Shown piece after piece: positions 1 to 8,239 of a stretch of DNA of 64,000 bases. Below the pieces are notes generated by a model that worked only from the letters and a program-made list of their open reading frames with translations, made no database searches and was not told the origin of the DNA. The stretch's first letter is position 1. Every line of letters begins with the position of its first letter. Both the position numbers and the translations under genes were made by a program. The stretch covers positions 1 through 64,000 of the forward strand of contig NZ_JABZEE010000024.1 in NCBI RefSeq assembly GCF_013387495.1. Direction: 5' to 3'. This stretch comes from Streptomyces sp. PKU-EA00015. Lineage in GTDB: Bacteria > Actinomycetota > Actinomycetes > Streptomycetales > Streptomycetaceae.

Positions 1-116
1 CCGGGGCTTTCCTGCGTTCCGGGGTGTGTCCGGGTGCAGCAGGGGACGCAGCGGCACAGTGCGCCGAGGCGGAAACCTCGTTGCCGTGGTGCAGGGGCCT
101 TGGCCACTATCGGGGC

Positions 117-668
117 ATGGACTACGTCATCCGGCCCGTGCGCGCCGAAGAATGGGCCAAGGCCCGCGAGTTGCGGCTTGCCGCCCTTCAGGACCCACTG
201 GCCTCGATAGCTTTTCTGGAGACGTACGAGGACGCCGTGGCGCGGCCGGACTCCTTCTGGCAGGAGCGCACGGCTTCGGCGGCGGCCGGCCGCGAGGTGA
301 TCCAGTTCATCGGCGAGGCCCCGGACGGAAGCTGGGACGGCACGGTGTCCTTGCTGGTCGAGCGGCCGGGCGCCGAGGCGCGGGTCGGGAAGCCGGCGTC
401 GGTGGAACAGACGCATGTGGTGGGCGTGTTCGTTCGGCCGGAGGCGCGAGGCAGCGGTCTCGCGGACGCGCTGTTCCGTGCGGCCCTGGAGTGGTCGTGG
501 GCGCTGGAATCGCCGCGGGTGGAGCGGGTACGTCTGATCTTCCACCTGGACAACGCGCGGGCCGAGGCGCTCTACCGGCGCGCGGGCTTTGTACCGAGCG
601 TCGACAGGTCTCCGATTCCGGGGGACGAGATGGCGCGCGAGTACGAGGTCAGGCGCGAGGTGGCCTAG
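117..668 (+). CDS. GNAT family N-acetyltransferase
   Basis: The 183-residue protein has the GNAT fold signature. The acetyl-CoA binding segment VRPEARGSGLADALFRAAL (about residues 105-123) carries the R/Q-x-x-G-x-G/A-like loop. It is followed by the C-terminal L-x-x-x-x-N-x-x-A-x-x-L-Y-x-x-x-G-F block (HLDNARAEALYRRAGF, about 144-159). Such enzymes transfer acetyl from acetyl-CoA to an amine, but the substrate cannot be read from the sequence. I chose the ATG that begins MDYVIRPVRAEEW, because the reading frame upstream of it has no family similarity. The gene stands alone and converges on the leftward secretion-like operon, 4 bases from that operon's last stop. Confidence 0.85.
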   Translation: MDYVIRPVRAEEWAKARELRLAALQDPLASIAFLETYEDAVARPDSFWQERTASAAAGREVIQFIGEAPDGSWDGTVSLLVERPGAEARVGKPASVEQTHVVGVFVRPEARGSGLADALFRAALEWSWALESPRVERVRLIFHLDNARAEALYRRAGFVPSVDRSPIPGDEMAREYEVRREVA

Positions 669-672
669 CGGC

Positions 673-2289
673 TCAGTGGGAGGGCAGAGGGGCCGTCCAG
701 CGGGCGCGGGCCTGTTCGGCCGAGCGCAGCAGGACGAGCGTCGGCAGGCCTTGGTCCTGGCCGGTGGCGAGGAGGTCGGGGAGCACGGGCAGCGGTGCCA
801 CGGCCGCCACGTCGTCGAGGACGAGGGTCAGTGGTGGGTCGAGCCGACCGTCGGATGACCGTGCGGCCATGCGGCGGCCGTGCTCGACCACGTCTGAGGC
901 GAGTGCCGTGAGCAGCGGCATCGCACCGGGGTGGGAGCGCGGATCCTCGATCGGTTCACCCACCACGTAAAGCGTGCCCGCTTCGTTCACAAAAGATTCC
1001 AAGGCCAGCGAATCGGTTCGATTGGGGGTGCATGCCTCACGGATGTGGACCGACGACAGTGCCGCGAAGGCACGGCCGGTCAACTGCTGGGCGATGTCCC
1101 GGCGTTCCGGATACGCGGTGAGCGCGGACTCCAGCAGTCCGGCGAGCCCGGCGGCGGCCTTGGGATGCGTGCGGAGAATGCGTACGGGCTCGTGGGCGCC
1201 GGTGCCCTGCGCCCAGCGGTGGACCTGGCGGAACGGCCGGCCGTCCACGGCGGCGGCGTGCAGCCAGCAGCGCAGGAGCGTTTCCGCCGTGTCGGCCATG
1301 GCGGCGTCGATCAGGGCCCGGGGGCGCACGGGAGCGAGGAGGGCGGTGGCGCGGGCGGCCGCGGTCCGTTCGTCCTCGCAGCCGGCGGTGGGCGACCAGT
1401 GGAGCCGGGAAGGGGTGTCGCACAGGTGCCCGGGGTCGTAGACGAGGACGGGTCCCAGCTTGGCGCGGGCGCCCTTCGTCTCGGCCCACACGGAGGCGTC
1501 GGAGGTGACGACGAGGACGGGGCCCTCGGCGTCGAGGAGCGCCTGGACGGTGGAGGGCCGGCGGGTGGCGGGATCGCCGTACAGGACGCGGGAACCGGTG
1601 CCGCGCGGGCCGGGGACGGTGGTCGGAACGCTCGTGGGCGGGTAGGGGACTGGGGCCGCTGCGGTGGACGGGACAGCGGGCGCGTGCGGGTACGGAGCCG
1701 GTGCGGGAGCCGCCGTCGCCGCCGGGTCGGCCGGCTGGAATGCGGGGACGGGCGCGGGGGCCGCGGGCACGGACTGCTCGGGCACGGGCGGCGCGGGTGC
1801 GGGCGGCGCCGGGGCCTCGGATGCCGTCTCCACGGCCGGGGCGGGCGGGGGCGTCTTGTCGGCCCTGCCGTGCGGCTCCGACGACGTCCGCGCGATCGCG
1901 TGCCTCTCGGCGCTGGTCCTCGCGCGGACCGCACGCCAGCGTGCCACCGTGCCCAGCGTGAACACGGTCAGCACGACCAGCACCATCAGTTCGCCGATGG
2001 CCAGGCCCCAGAACAGCCCGTAGCCGGAGAGCTCGGCGGGCGGGGTCGAGGGCCAGGCGGCGGGCAGGTCCTGCGGGGCCGAGGCCAGCGACCGCATGGC
2101 CACGGGCGTACTGGTGAACGTCACGCCCGTCGGCCAGGCGCCGTGTGCGAACAGACCCGCCAGGCCCGTCGCCGTCCACACCAGCACCGTCAGCCCGAGC
2201 AGGAAGCCCAGCAGCCCGACCAACAGGCCGTCGGGGATGCCCCCTTCACGCTCCCCGCCTCGGCCCCGCCCCTGGCGCCCCTGCTCCAT
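673..2289 (-). CDS. VirD4/TraG-like conjugation coupling protein, apparently without a P-loop
   Basis: This 538-residue membrane protein is the last gene of the leftward secretion-like operon. Two N-terminal transmembrane segments (about 20-42 and 92-115) precede a long Ala/Pro-rich linker (about 150-235) and a C-terminal domain. That domain keeps TraG/VirD4 features. LVLDDVAAVAPLPVLPDLL (about 491-509) corresponds to Walker B plus the LP-x-L block, and the following GLPTLVLLRSAEQARARW matches the family's Q-x-x-x-Q-x-x-x-x-W motif. In the expected Walker A position I see only YGDPATRRPSTVQAL, with no GxxxxGK[ST]. The protein may therefore be a structural or receptor subunit rather than a motor. 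It begins 1 base after the stop of the VirB4-like gene, so the two are probably translationally coupled. Confidence 0.7.
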   Translation of the reverse strand: MEQGRQGRGRGGEREGGIPDGLLVGLLGFLLGLTVLVWTATGLAGLFAHGAWPTGVTFTSTPVAMRSLASAPQDLPAAWPSTPPAELSGYGLFWGLAIGELMVLVVLTVFTLGTVARWRAVRARTSAERHAIARTSSEPHGRADKTPPPAPAVETASEAPAPPAPAPPVPEQSVPAAPAPVPAFQPADPAATAAPAPAPYPHAPAVPSTAAAPVPYPPTSVPTTVPGPRGTGSRVLYGDPATRRPSTVQALLDAEGPVLVVTSDASVWAETKGARAKLGPVLVYDPGHLCDTPSRLHWSPTAGCEDERTAAARATALLAPVRPRALIDAAMADTAETLLRCWLHAAAVDGRPFRQVHRWAQGTGAHEPVRILRTHPKAAAGLAGLLESALTAYPERRDIAQQLTGRAFAALSSVHIREACTPNRTDSLALESFVNEAGTLYVVGEPIEDPRSHPGAMPLLTALASDVVEHGRRMAARSSDGRLDPPLTLVLDDVAAVAPLPVLPDLLATGQDQGLPTLVLLRSAEQARARWTAPLPSH

Positions 2290-2290
2290 C

Positions 2291-3706
2291 TCACGCCACC
2301 GTCGACTCTGAGGACTCGTCCATCTGCTGTTGCCGCTCGATGAGCGCCGCCCGCTGCTCCGCCTCCCACTCCGCGGCCTGGACGTGCTCCGGCACCGCGG
2401 GCCGCGAGGACTCCGTCATCGCCCGGTCGGTGAAGACGAGGGGCCGCTCGGCCTCGGTCACCAGGTGCTTGACCACCTGGACGTTGCCGTTGACGTCCCA
2501 GACGGCGATGCCGGGGGTGAGCGTCGGGATGATCTCGACGGCCCAGCGCGGCAGGCCGAGCACGCGCCCGGTGGCCCGCGCCTCGTCGGCCTTCTGGGCG
2601 TAGATCGTCCGCGTCGACGCCATCTTCAGGATGGCCGCGGCCTCCCGTGCCGCCGCGCCGTCCACCACGTCGGACAGATGGTGCACGACCGCCACGAACG
2701 ACAGGCCGAGCCGCCGCCCGAACTTGAGCAGCCGCTGGAAGAGCTGCGCGACGAACGGGCTGTTGATGATGTGCCACGCCTCCTCCACCAGGAAGATGCG
2801 CTTCTTGCGGTCGGGCCGGATCCAGGTGTGCTCCAGCCACACGCCGACGATCGCCATCAGGATCGGCATCGCGATCGAGTTGCGGTCGATGTGGGACAGG
2901 TCGAACACGATGAGCGGCGCGTCCAGGTCGATGCCGACCGTCGTCGGTCCGTCGAACATGCCGCGCAGGTCGCCGTCGACGAGCCGGTCGAGGACGAGGG
3001 CCACGTCCAGGCCCCAGGCGCGTACATCGTCTATGTCGACGTTCATCGCCTCGGCGGACGCCGCCTCGGGGTGGCGCAGCTGCTCCACGATGTCCATGAG
3101 GACGGGCTGCCGGTCGGTGATCGACTCGTTCACGTACGCGTGGGCCACCTTGAGCGCGAAGCCGCTGCGCTCGTCGAGGCCGTGGCCCATCGCGACCTCG
3201 ATGATGGTCCGCAGCAGGGCGAGCTGGCCGGTGCTGGTGATCGCCGGGTCGAGCGGGTTGAGGCGGATGCCGCCGTCGAGCGCCGTCATCGGGTCCAGCC
3301 GGATGGGCGTGATCCCCAGCTCCTGCGCGATCAGGTTCCACTCGCCGACGCCGTCCTCGCCCTGTGCGTCGAGGACGACGACCTGGCGGTCGCGGAAGCG
3401 CAACTGCCGCAGGACGTACGTCTTCTCCAGCGCCGACTTGCCGTTGCCGGACTCGCCGAGCACCAGCCAGTGCGGGGCGGGGAGCTGCTGCCCGTACAGC
3501 TGGAAGGGGTCGTAGATGTAGCCCTTGCCGCTGTAGACCTCGCGGCCGATGATCACGCCCGAGTCTCCGAGGCCGGGTGCGGCCGTCGGGAGGTAGACGG
3601 CCTGCGCCTGCCCGGTCGAGGTGCGGACGGGCAGACGGGTCGTCTCCACCTTTCCGAACAGGAAGGAGGTGAAGGCATCCGTGAGGACGGACAGCGGATC
3701 ACGCAT
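2291..3706 (-). CDS. VirB4/TraC-like ATPase of a type IV secretion-like system
   Basis: The 471-residue cytoplasmic ATPase has a clear Walker A, GESGNGKSALEKT (about residues 103-115). Its Walker B is KRIFLVEEAWHII (about 302-314), followed by the QLFQRLLKFGRRLGLSF helix and VVHHLSDV sensor region typical of VirB4/HerA-type ATPases. In type IV secretion these hexameric ATPases energise assembly or substrate transfer. The family usually has an additional N-terminal domain of about 350 residues. Here that part is missing and may be supplied by the SCO6880-type protein encoded immediately upstream (12-base gap). It is transcribed leftward with the rest of the operon. I am confident of the ATPase class; the transported substrate is unknown. 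Confidence 0.85.
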   Translation of the reverse strand: MRDPLSVLTDAFTSFLFGKVETTRLPVRTSTGQAQAVYLPTAAPGLGDSGVIIGREVYSGKGYIYDPFQLYGQQLPAPHWLVLGESGNGKSALEKTYVLRQLRFRDRQVVVLDAQGEDGVGEWNLIAQELGITPIRLDPMTALDGGIRLNPLDPAITSTGQLALLRTIIEVAMGHGLDERSGFALKVAHAYVNESITDRQPVLMDIVEQLRHPEAASAEAMNVDIDDVRAWGLDVALVLDRLVDGDLRGMFDGPTTVGIDLDAPLIVFDLSHIDRNSIAMPILMAIVGVWLEHTWIRPDRKKRIFLVEEAWHIINSPFVAQLFQRLLKFGRRLGLSFVAVVHHLSDVVDGAAAREAAAILKMASTRTIYAQKADEARATGRVLGLPRWAVEIIPTLTPGIAVWDVNGNVQVVKHLVTEAERPLVFTDRAMTESSRPAVPEHVQAAEWEAEQRAALIERQQQMDESSESTVA

Positions 3707-3718
3707 GGCTCAAGGCCC

Positions 3719-5272
3719 CTATCGGCGGATGCCGGTCGCGAACGGAAGGGTGTTCACAAAGGCCCTGTGGTGCTCGCGGTCGCACCACTCCAGCTTCAGA
3801 TACGACTTGCCGGCAGAGGCCCTGATCGTGCGCTTGTCCCTGGCCAGGGCCTCGGGCGAACGCGACGACACAGTGATGTACCCGACGAGGTTGACCCCCG
3901 CCGCACCGCTCGCGAGATCTTCACCCCGCTGGTCGAGCCGTCCGTGCGCGGCGATGTCGCGCGGGTCGACGGTCCGGTTCATCTTGGCGGCTCGGCTGGC
4001 GTCCGCCTCGTCGTTGGTCTTCTCGGTGAGCATGCGCTCGATGGCGACCTCGGTGGGCTCCAGGTCCATCGTCACCGCGACCGTACGGATCACGTCGGGG
4101 GTGTGGACGAGCAGCGGCGCGAGGAAGTTGACGCCGACCGGCGTCATCGGCCACTCCTTGACCCACGCGGTGGAGTGGCACCAGGGGGCGCGGGTGGAGG
4201 ACTCGCGGGTCTTGGCCTGGAGGTACGTGGGTTCGACGGCGTCCAGCTCGGCCGGCCAGGCGTTTCGCTTGGTCATCGCCTGGATGTGGTCGATGGGGTG
4301 GTCCGGGTCGTACATGGAATGCACGAGGGACGCGAGGCGGGCCTGGCCGAGGGGCTGCCGTACGCGGATGTCCGCCTCGGCCAGCCGGGCGCAGATGTCG
4401 GTGAGCTCGCGGGCCATGACGACGGCGAGGCCGGCGTCCTTGTCGAGCCGCCTGACGCCGGAGGCGTGCTTGGCGGCCCGGGCCATGGCGTGGGCCTCGG
4501 CGGCGAGTTCGCGCGAGTAGTGCATGCAGGCGACGAGGTAGGCGCGGTGCTGCTCGCTGGAGGTGGACACCATGGACTGGAGCTGTTCGTACGACTCCTG
4601 GAGCCAGGCCGGCGCCTTCTCGTCCCCGCGCTGGGCGACGTCCTTGGCGTGTGCGTCGGGGTCGGCGGGCAGGGTGCGCGCGAGCATCTGAATGCGCGTC
4701 ACGAAGCCGTCGCCGTTCGCGACATGCTTGAGCAGCGTGCCGAACCGGTCGACCAGGGCCTCCTGGTCCTCGCTGTCGCGCAGTCCGACGCCGGGGCCCT
4801 CGATCTCGATGGCCGCGGTGACGGTGCGCCGGTCGGCGTGCAGCAGGACGGCGATCTCGTCGGGGCCGAAGGGGGCGGCGAGCCAGTTGATCCGCCCGAT
4901 GCCCGGCGGCGGGCCGACCTCGATCTCCCGCCCGTCGATCCGGGTGCCGGCCTCGACGGCGCCGGAGCGGTAGGTGGTGCCCTGGCGCAGGGTGCGCTTG
5001 TAGCTGCGGTTGATTTCGAACCATTTGTAGAAGGTGCGGCCCTTGTAGGGGACGTACACGGCGGCGAGCGCGAGCATCGGGAAGCCCGTGAGCAGCACGA
5101 TCCGCAGGGACAGGACGGGGACCAGCAGCCCGCTCATCATGCCGAGGAACGCGCCGGCGATGATCAGTGCGATCTCGCCGGTCTCGCGGTTCTTGCCGAC
5201 GATCGCGTTCGGCCGGGCGCGGCCGATGAGGTACGTGCGGCGGGGCGCGATGGGTGGGGACTGGGTCGTCAA
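3719..5272 (-). CDS. SCO6880-family secretion/conjugation-associated membrane protein
   Basis: This 517-residue protein has two closely spaced transmembrane segments near the N terminus (about 31-72; motif GEIALIIAGAFLGMMSGLL). A soluble body of about 440 residues follows, resembling the SCO6880 family found beside VirB4-like ATPases in actinobacterial conjugation-like loci. By size and position it could correspond to VirB3 plus the N-terminal part of VirB4, which the ATPase gene downstream lacks; that is inference. The start is a TTG whose TG is shared with the TGA stop of the upstream gene (TTGA overlap), which implies translational coupling. The next gene follows after 12 bases. Confidence in the family is good; its biochemical role is unknown. 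Confidence 0.75.
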   Translation of the reverse strand: MTTQSPPIAPRRTYLIGRARPNAIVGKNRETGEIALIIAGAFLGMMSGLLVPVLSLRIVLLTGFPMLALAAVYVPYKGRTFYKWFEINRSYKRTLRQGTTYRSGAVEAGTRIDGREIEVGPPPGIGRINWLAAPFGPDEIAVLLHADRRTVTAAIEIEGPGVGLRDSEDQEALVDRFGTLLKHVANGDGFVTRIQMLARTLPADPDAHAKDVAQRGDEKAPAWLQESYEQLQSMVSTSSEQHRAYLVACMHYSRELAAEAHAMARAAKHASGVRRLDKDAGLAVVMARELTDICARLAEADIRVRQPLGQARLASLVHSMYDPDHPIDHIQAMTKRNAWPAELDAVEPTYLQAKTRESSTRAPWCHSTAWVKEWPMTPVGVNFLAPLLVHTPDVIRTVAVTMDLEPTEVAIERMLTEKTNDEADASRAAKMNRTVDPRDIAAHGRLDQRGEDLASGAAGVNLVGYITVSSRSPEALARDKRTIRASAGKSYLKLEWCDREHHRAFVNTLPFATGIRR

Positions 5273-6567
5273 CGCCGGCCACCTCCTGTGCTGTTGCGGT
5301 TGCTGTGCGGGGTGCCGCTGGTCGGGGTGCTGCTACGGGGCGAGGGCGCGGCCCCCTGGCCCGTACGGCTGCCGTGTGCTGCGACGCCGCCGCTGACGGG
5401 GTTGGCGGGGCGGGGCGTGCTTGCGCCGGAGTCGCCGCCGGTGTTCTGGTTGCCGCGGGAGCTGTGGGTCTTGATGCCCTGCGAGACGAGGGCGGCCGGG
5501 GAGCTGATGACGGCGGCGGCCTTGCCCTCGGCGGCGTTCTGGATGCGGTTGTTGCGGGAGTTGGCGATCTCGTCGCCGAAGCCGGGGACGAAGCGGTAGA
5601 TCATGGCGGAGGCGAAGATCGCGAGCAGGATGATCGAGAGCCCGGACACGACGGCGGAGAAGGAGTCCGGCCCCTCGCCCGCGGAGAGCGCGCCGGCGAG
5701 GCCGAGCACGATGACGATGACGGGCTTGACCAGGATGATGGCGATCATGATCCCGGCCCAGCGGCGGACGTGGCCCCACATGTTCTTGTCGACGAGCCCT
5801 GCGTAGACGACTACGCCCAGGAGGGCGCCGACGTAGAGCAGCACGGCGCGGATGAACAGCTCGAGGTAGAGGATGCCGGCGGCGAGGACGGTGACCAGCG
5901 CGACGATGATCAGCATGATCGGGCCGCCGCTGATGCTGTCGCCCTTCTGGAGTGCCTCCTTGAAGCTGCCGAAGAAGATGTCGGTCTGCTGACCGGTCCC
6001 GGAGGCGATGACCTCGGTGACGGCGTCGGTGGCGGTGACGACGGTGTAGAGGATCAGCGGCGTGAAGGCGGAGGCGAGGACGGTCAGCCAGAGGAAGCCG
6101 ACGGCCTCGGAGATCGCGGTGGTGAGCGGTACGCCGCGGATGGCGCGCTTGGCGACGGCGAGCAGCCACAGGATGAGCGTGAGGACGGTGGCGGCGGCGA
6201 AGACGATGGCGTAGCGGGCGAGGAAGGCGGGGTTGGTGAAGTCGACCTCGGCGGTCTCCTTGACGGCGCCGGAGAGGTAGTCGAGCAGGGTGACGGCGGC
6301 GTCGGCGCAGCCACGGGCGAGGGAGGAGAGGGGGTCGAGGGCGGCGGTGGGGTCGTCGACCCCGGCGGGGCTGCGGCCGCCGGGGGCGTCGCCGTCTTCG
6401 CAGTAGTCGCGGGCGGGGCCGTGGATCAAATCACAGGGATTGTTGCTAGGGCCGGGGCTCGGCGTCGGCGCGGCGAACACCTGCGTGGCGAAGACGACTG
6501 CGGCTGCCTGGACGGCAGCCAGCAGTGTACCCACGGACGTGATGCGGCGTTGCGTACTAGCGGGCAT
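5269..6567 (-). CDS. VirB6/TrbL-like polytopic membrane protein
   Basis: The 432-residue protein starts MPASTQRRITSVG, with an N-terminal hydrophobic signal (about 8-32) ending in QVFAA. A short extracytoplasmic region follows with three cysteines (PCDLIH, YCEDG, ARGCADA). Then come about six membrane helices between residues 125 and 360, and a Ser/Asn/Gly-rich tail of about 80 residues. This layout matches TrbL/VirB6-type inner-membrane channel components. I chose the ATG at the right end because the longer reading frame (10 more codons) lies entirely inside the upstream gene. With this start the two genes overlap by 11 bases. Its stop overlaps the TTG start of the next gene. Function is inferred from topology and operon context. 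Confidence 0.7.
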   Translation of the reverse strand: MPASTQRRITSVGTLLAAVQAAAVVFATQVFAAPTPSPGPSNNPCDLIHGPARDYCEDGDAPGGRSPAGVDDPTAALDPLSSLARGCADAAVTLLDYLSGAVKETAEVDFTNPAFLARYAIVFAAATVLTLILWLLAVAKRAIRGVPLTTAISEAVGFLWLTVLASAFTPLILYTVVTATDAVTEVIASGTGQQTDIFFGSFKEALQKGDSISGGPIMLIIVALVTVLAAGILYLELFIRAVLLYVGALLGVVVYAGLVDKNMWGHVRRWAGIMIAIILVKPVIVIVLGLAGALSAGEGPDSFSAVVSGLSIILLAIFASAMIYRFVPGFGDEIANSRNNRIQNAAEGKAAAVISSPAALVSQGIKTHSSRGNQNTGGDSGASTPRPANPVSGGVAAHGSRTGQGAAPSPRSSTPTSGTPHSNRNSTGGGRR

Positions 6568-7390
6568 ACGTGAAGCCTCCGTACCCATTGACCGCACCAG
6601 CGATTTCTTCGGCGCTCGATGCCCGAGTGTCCCCTCCCACAGGAGCGGGTCCGTCCTTCTGTGAGTGGGTTACGGCCTTCCAGTCACCGTTGACCCACTC
6701 CAGCTCCATGGTGATGGTGAACCATCCGTCGGTGACCGGATTGGTGGAGCCCTCACCGGCCAGACCGATGAGACCGGTGCACCACACCTCGACCGTCGCC
6801 CGCGTGCCCGCGAAGTTGGTGATTTTGGTTCCGATGGGCGAAGTGCGCGAGATGAAGGTGAAGCCGTTCGGTGTCGAACCGTCTTCGTTGAGACCGACGT
6901 TCTTGAAGAACGAGGGCGAATAGGCCTTGTCCAACGTGGTGCGGAACGTGTTCACAGCCGTGGGCGTGATCACCACGTCGAGGATGCCGTCGCGCTTGGC
7001 CTTGTCGAACATTTCGGCAGACCCCAGCGCCACCGCGTAATTCGCCGCCGCGCTCTGCGCCCCCTGTTCGTCCCGCGCGTACCCCGTCGGGATGCCGCCC
7101 TCGTTGCCCTTCACCGGGCGCACCCCCGTCGCCGCCGTCGGGCGGCTGTCGGGGGACTTGCCGGTGTCGCCCGACGTGTCCTCCGCCCCACCGCCCTTGT
7201 TGGCGAAGGCGATCGCCGCGATCAGCAGCACCACCACGCCCACCACCCCGATGAGCGAACGTGAGGTGCGCACCGGGCGGCGGGCGCCGCCGTAGATGTC
7301 CTCGCTCGTGCCCGGGAGCCGGGTGCGGGTCTGGCCCGAGCCGCCGAAGCCCTCGTTCGTACGGCTGTCGTGCTCGTCGCCGAGGCTCAT
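6557..7390 (-). CDS. VirB8/TcpC-like bitopic conjugal transfer protein
   Basis: The 277-residue protein has a charged cytoplasmic N terminus, one transmembrane helix (SLIGVVGVVVLLIAAIAFA, about 45-63), a disordered linker (to about 100) and a soluble extracytoplasmic domain. The domain has alternating strands such as WFTITMELEWVNGDWKAVT near the C terminus. This is the architecture of VirB8/TcpC-type NTF2-fold subunits, which bridge the inner membrane in conjugation machines. The ending GGFTYAR lies inside the overlap with the VirB6-like gene. The upstream spacer to the first operon gene is 152 bases and contains no other reading frame I would support. The assignment rests on topology, size and neighbours more than on motif identity. 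Confidence 0.6.
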   Translation of the reverse strand: MSLGDEHDSRTNEGFGGSGQTRTRLPGTSEDIYGGARRPVRTSRSLIGVVGVVVLLIAAIAFANKGGGAEDTSGDTGKSPDSRPTAATGVRPVKGNEGGIPTGYARDEQGAQSAAANYAVALGSAEMFDKAKRDGILDVVITPTAVNTFRTTLDKAYSPSFFKNVGLNEDGSTPNGFTFISRTSPIGTKITNFAGTRATVEVWCTGLIGLAGEGSTNPVTDGWFTITMELEWVNGDWKAVTHSQKDGPAPVGGDTRASSAEEIAGAVNGYGGFTYAR

Positions 7391-7542
7391 CTCGGGCAGG
7401 CCCCCTCAACCGGTAGTGGACGTGCTGCGGGCCGCGCGGACGCGGTGTGGTGACGTGACATCAGCAGGATGGGGGACATCAGGGGAGACGCAACCTCGGA
7501 GGTGGGCCGGGCGAGCCCGGAGAGGACGGGCGGGCGGCCGGG

Positions 7543-7893
7543 CTAGACGGCCATCCCGTAGACGATGGTGAACAAGGTCCCCAGTGAGCCGATGATGAAG
7601 ACGCCGGTGAGTCCGGCGACGATCAGGCCCTTGCCCTGCTCCGCGCTGAAGGTGTCGCGGAGCGCTGTCGCGCCGATGCGCTGCTTGGCCGCGCCCCAGA
7701 TGGCGATGCCGAGGCAGAGGAGGATGGCAACGGCCATCACCACCTCGATCATCACTCGAGCCTCGTTGCCCAGGCTTCCGAAGGGCCCCCAATTCGGGGC
7801 GATACCGCCGATGATGGTGGTGATGTCGCCCTTTTCGGCTGCCAGGATCATGTAACTCACCGCCCCTGTTGGGTTGTTCGCCGCCCCCACCAC
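7543..7893 (-). CDS. Small two-span membrane protein, first gene of the secretion-like operon (VirB2-like position)
   Basis: The 116-residue protein has two hydrophobic helices (about 48-68, VVMAVAILLCLGIAIWGAA; and about 91-114, IVAGLTGVFIIGSLGTLFTI) separated by a basic loop. Small two-helix proteins at the head of conjugation-like operons often fill the VirB2/TrbC pilin position, so this may be the pilin-like or channel subunit. That is inference. The GTG start gives MVGAANNP. An internal ATG at 7849-7851 (14 codons later) is an alternative, with a GGTGAG sequence upstream. Neither start has a perfect ribosome site. Two BldD-like boxes lie about 150 bases upstream. Confidence 0.65.
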   Translation of the reverse strand: MVGAANNPTGAVSYMILAAEKGDITTIIGGIAPNWGPFGSLGNEARVMIEVVMAVAILLCLGIAIWGAAKQRIGATALRDTFSAEQGKGLIVAGLTGVFIIGSLGTLFTIVYGMAV

Positions 7894-8239
7894 TCGGCAC
7901 GGGCCAGGTTCTATCTTCGCTGATGAAACCGCCCGCGTAAGCCGACTTCGAGGGTCTCTTTACCCGATCTCCGCACGTTTGACCGAAGCGGCTGCCTTGA
8001 CCTGCGAAGGCGTGGCCCGATTCGATCCCTGTACACATATCGTCACTCTGTGTATCACGCAGGGTGACTCCGGGCAATGACTGTCGTTGTGCCACCTTTG
8101 GGGTTCTTTGGGTGGGTGCGGGAGGGGTCGACGACCCTCGCCATTTATTTCTCTCGCGAGCGAGATACCCTGGGAAGGTCCGGTCCACGGTTGAGCAAGC
8201 GCCGCAGGCCCGGACATCTCGCACGCTTGGAGGATTGCT
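7894..8239. promoter_or_regulatory. Divergent promoter region between the secretion-like operon and ctaD
   Basis: This 346-base interval holds no supportable gene. It separates the leftward secretion-like operon from the rightward ctaD reading frame, so both promoters should lie here. The ctaD-proximal end has a strong ribosome binding site, GGAGG at 8229-8233, 6 bases before the GTG start. The middle contains the tandem BldD-like palindromes listed separately. Confidence 0.7.
8043..8067. promoter_or_regulatory. Tandem BldD-like operator boxes
   Basis: TCACGCAGGGTGA (8055-8067) matches all defined positions of the published BldD pattern TnACnC(A/T)GnGTnA. The overlapping TCACTCTGTGTAT (8043-8055) matches all but the last. 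BldD with cyclic-di-GMP represses developmental genes in Streptomyces. The boxes lie about 150 bases upstream of the secretion-like operon start and about 175 bases upstream of ctaD. Binding has not been shown; the match is by eye. Confidence 0.55.

Noticed and set aside
931..2343. Long rightward reading frame opposite the VirD4-like gene
   Set aside because: It is rich in Arg/Gly with no domain signature and mirrors the codon bias of the leftward gene, so it is a shadow.
2330..5599. 1089-codon rightward reading frame across three leftward genes
   Set aside because: It crosses gene boundaries on the opposite strand and has no recognisable protein features. High G+C content creates such frames.
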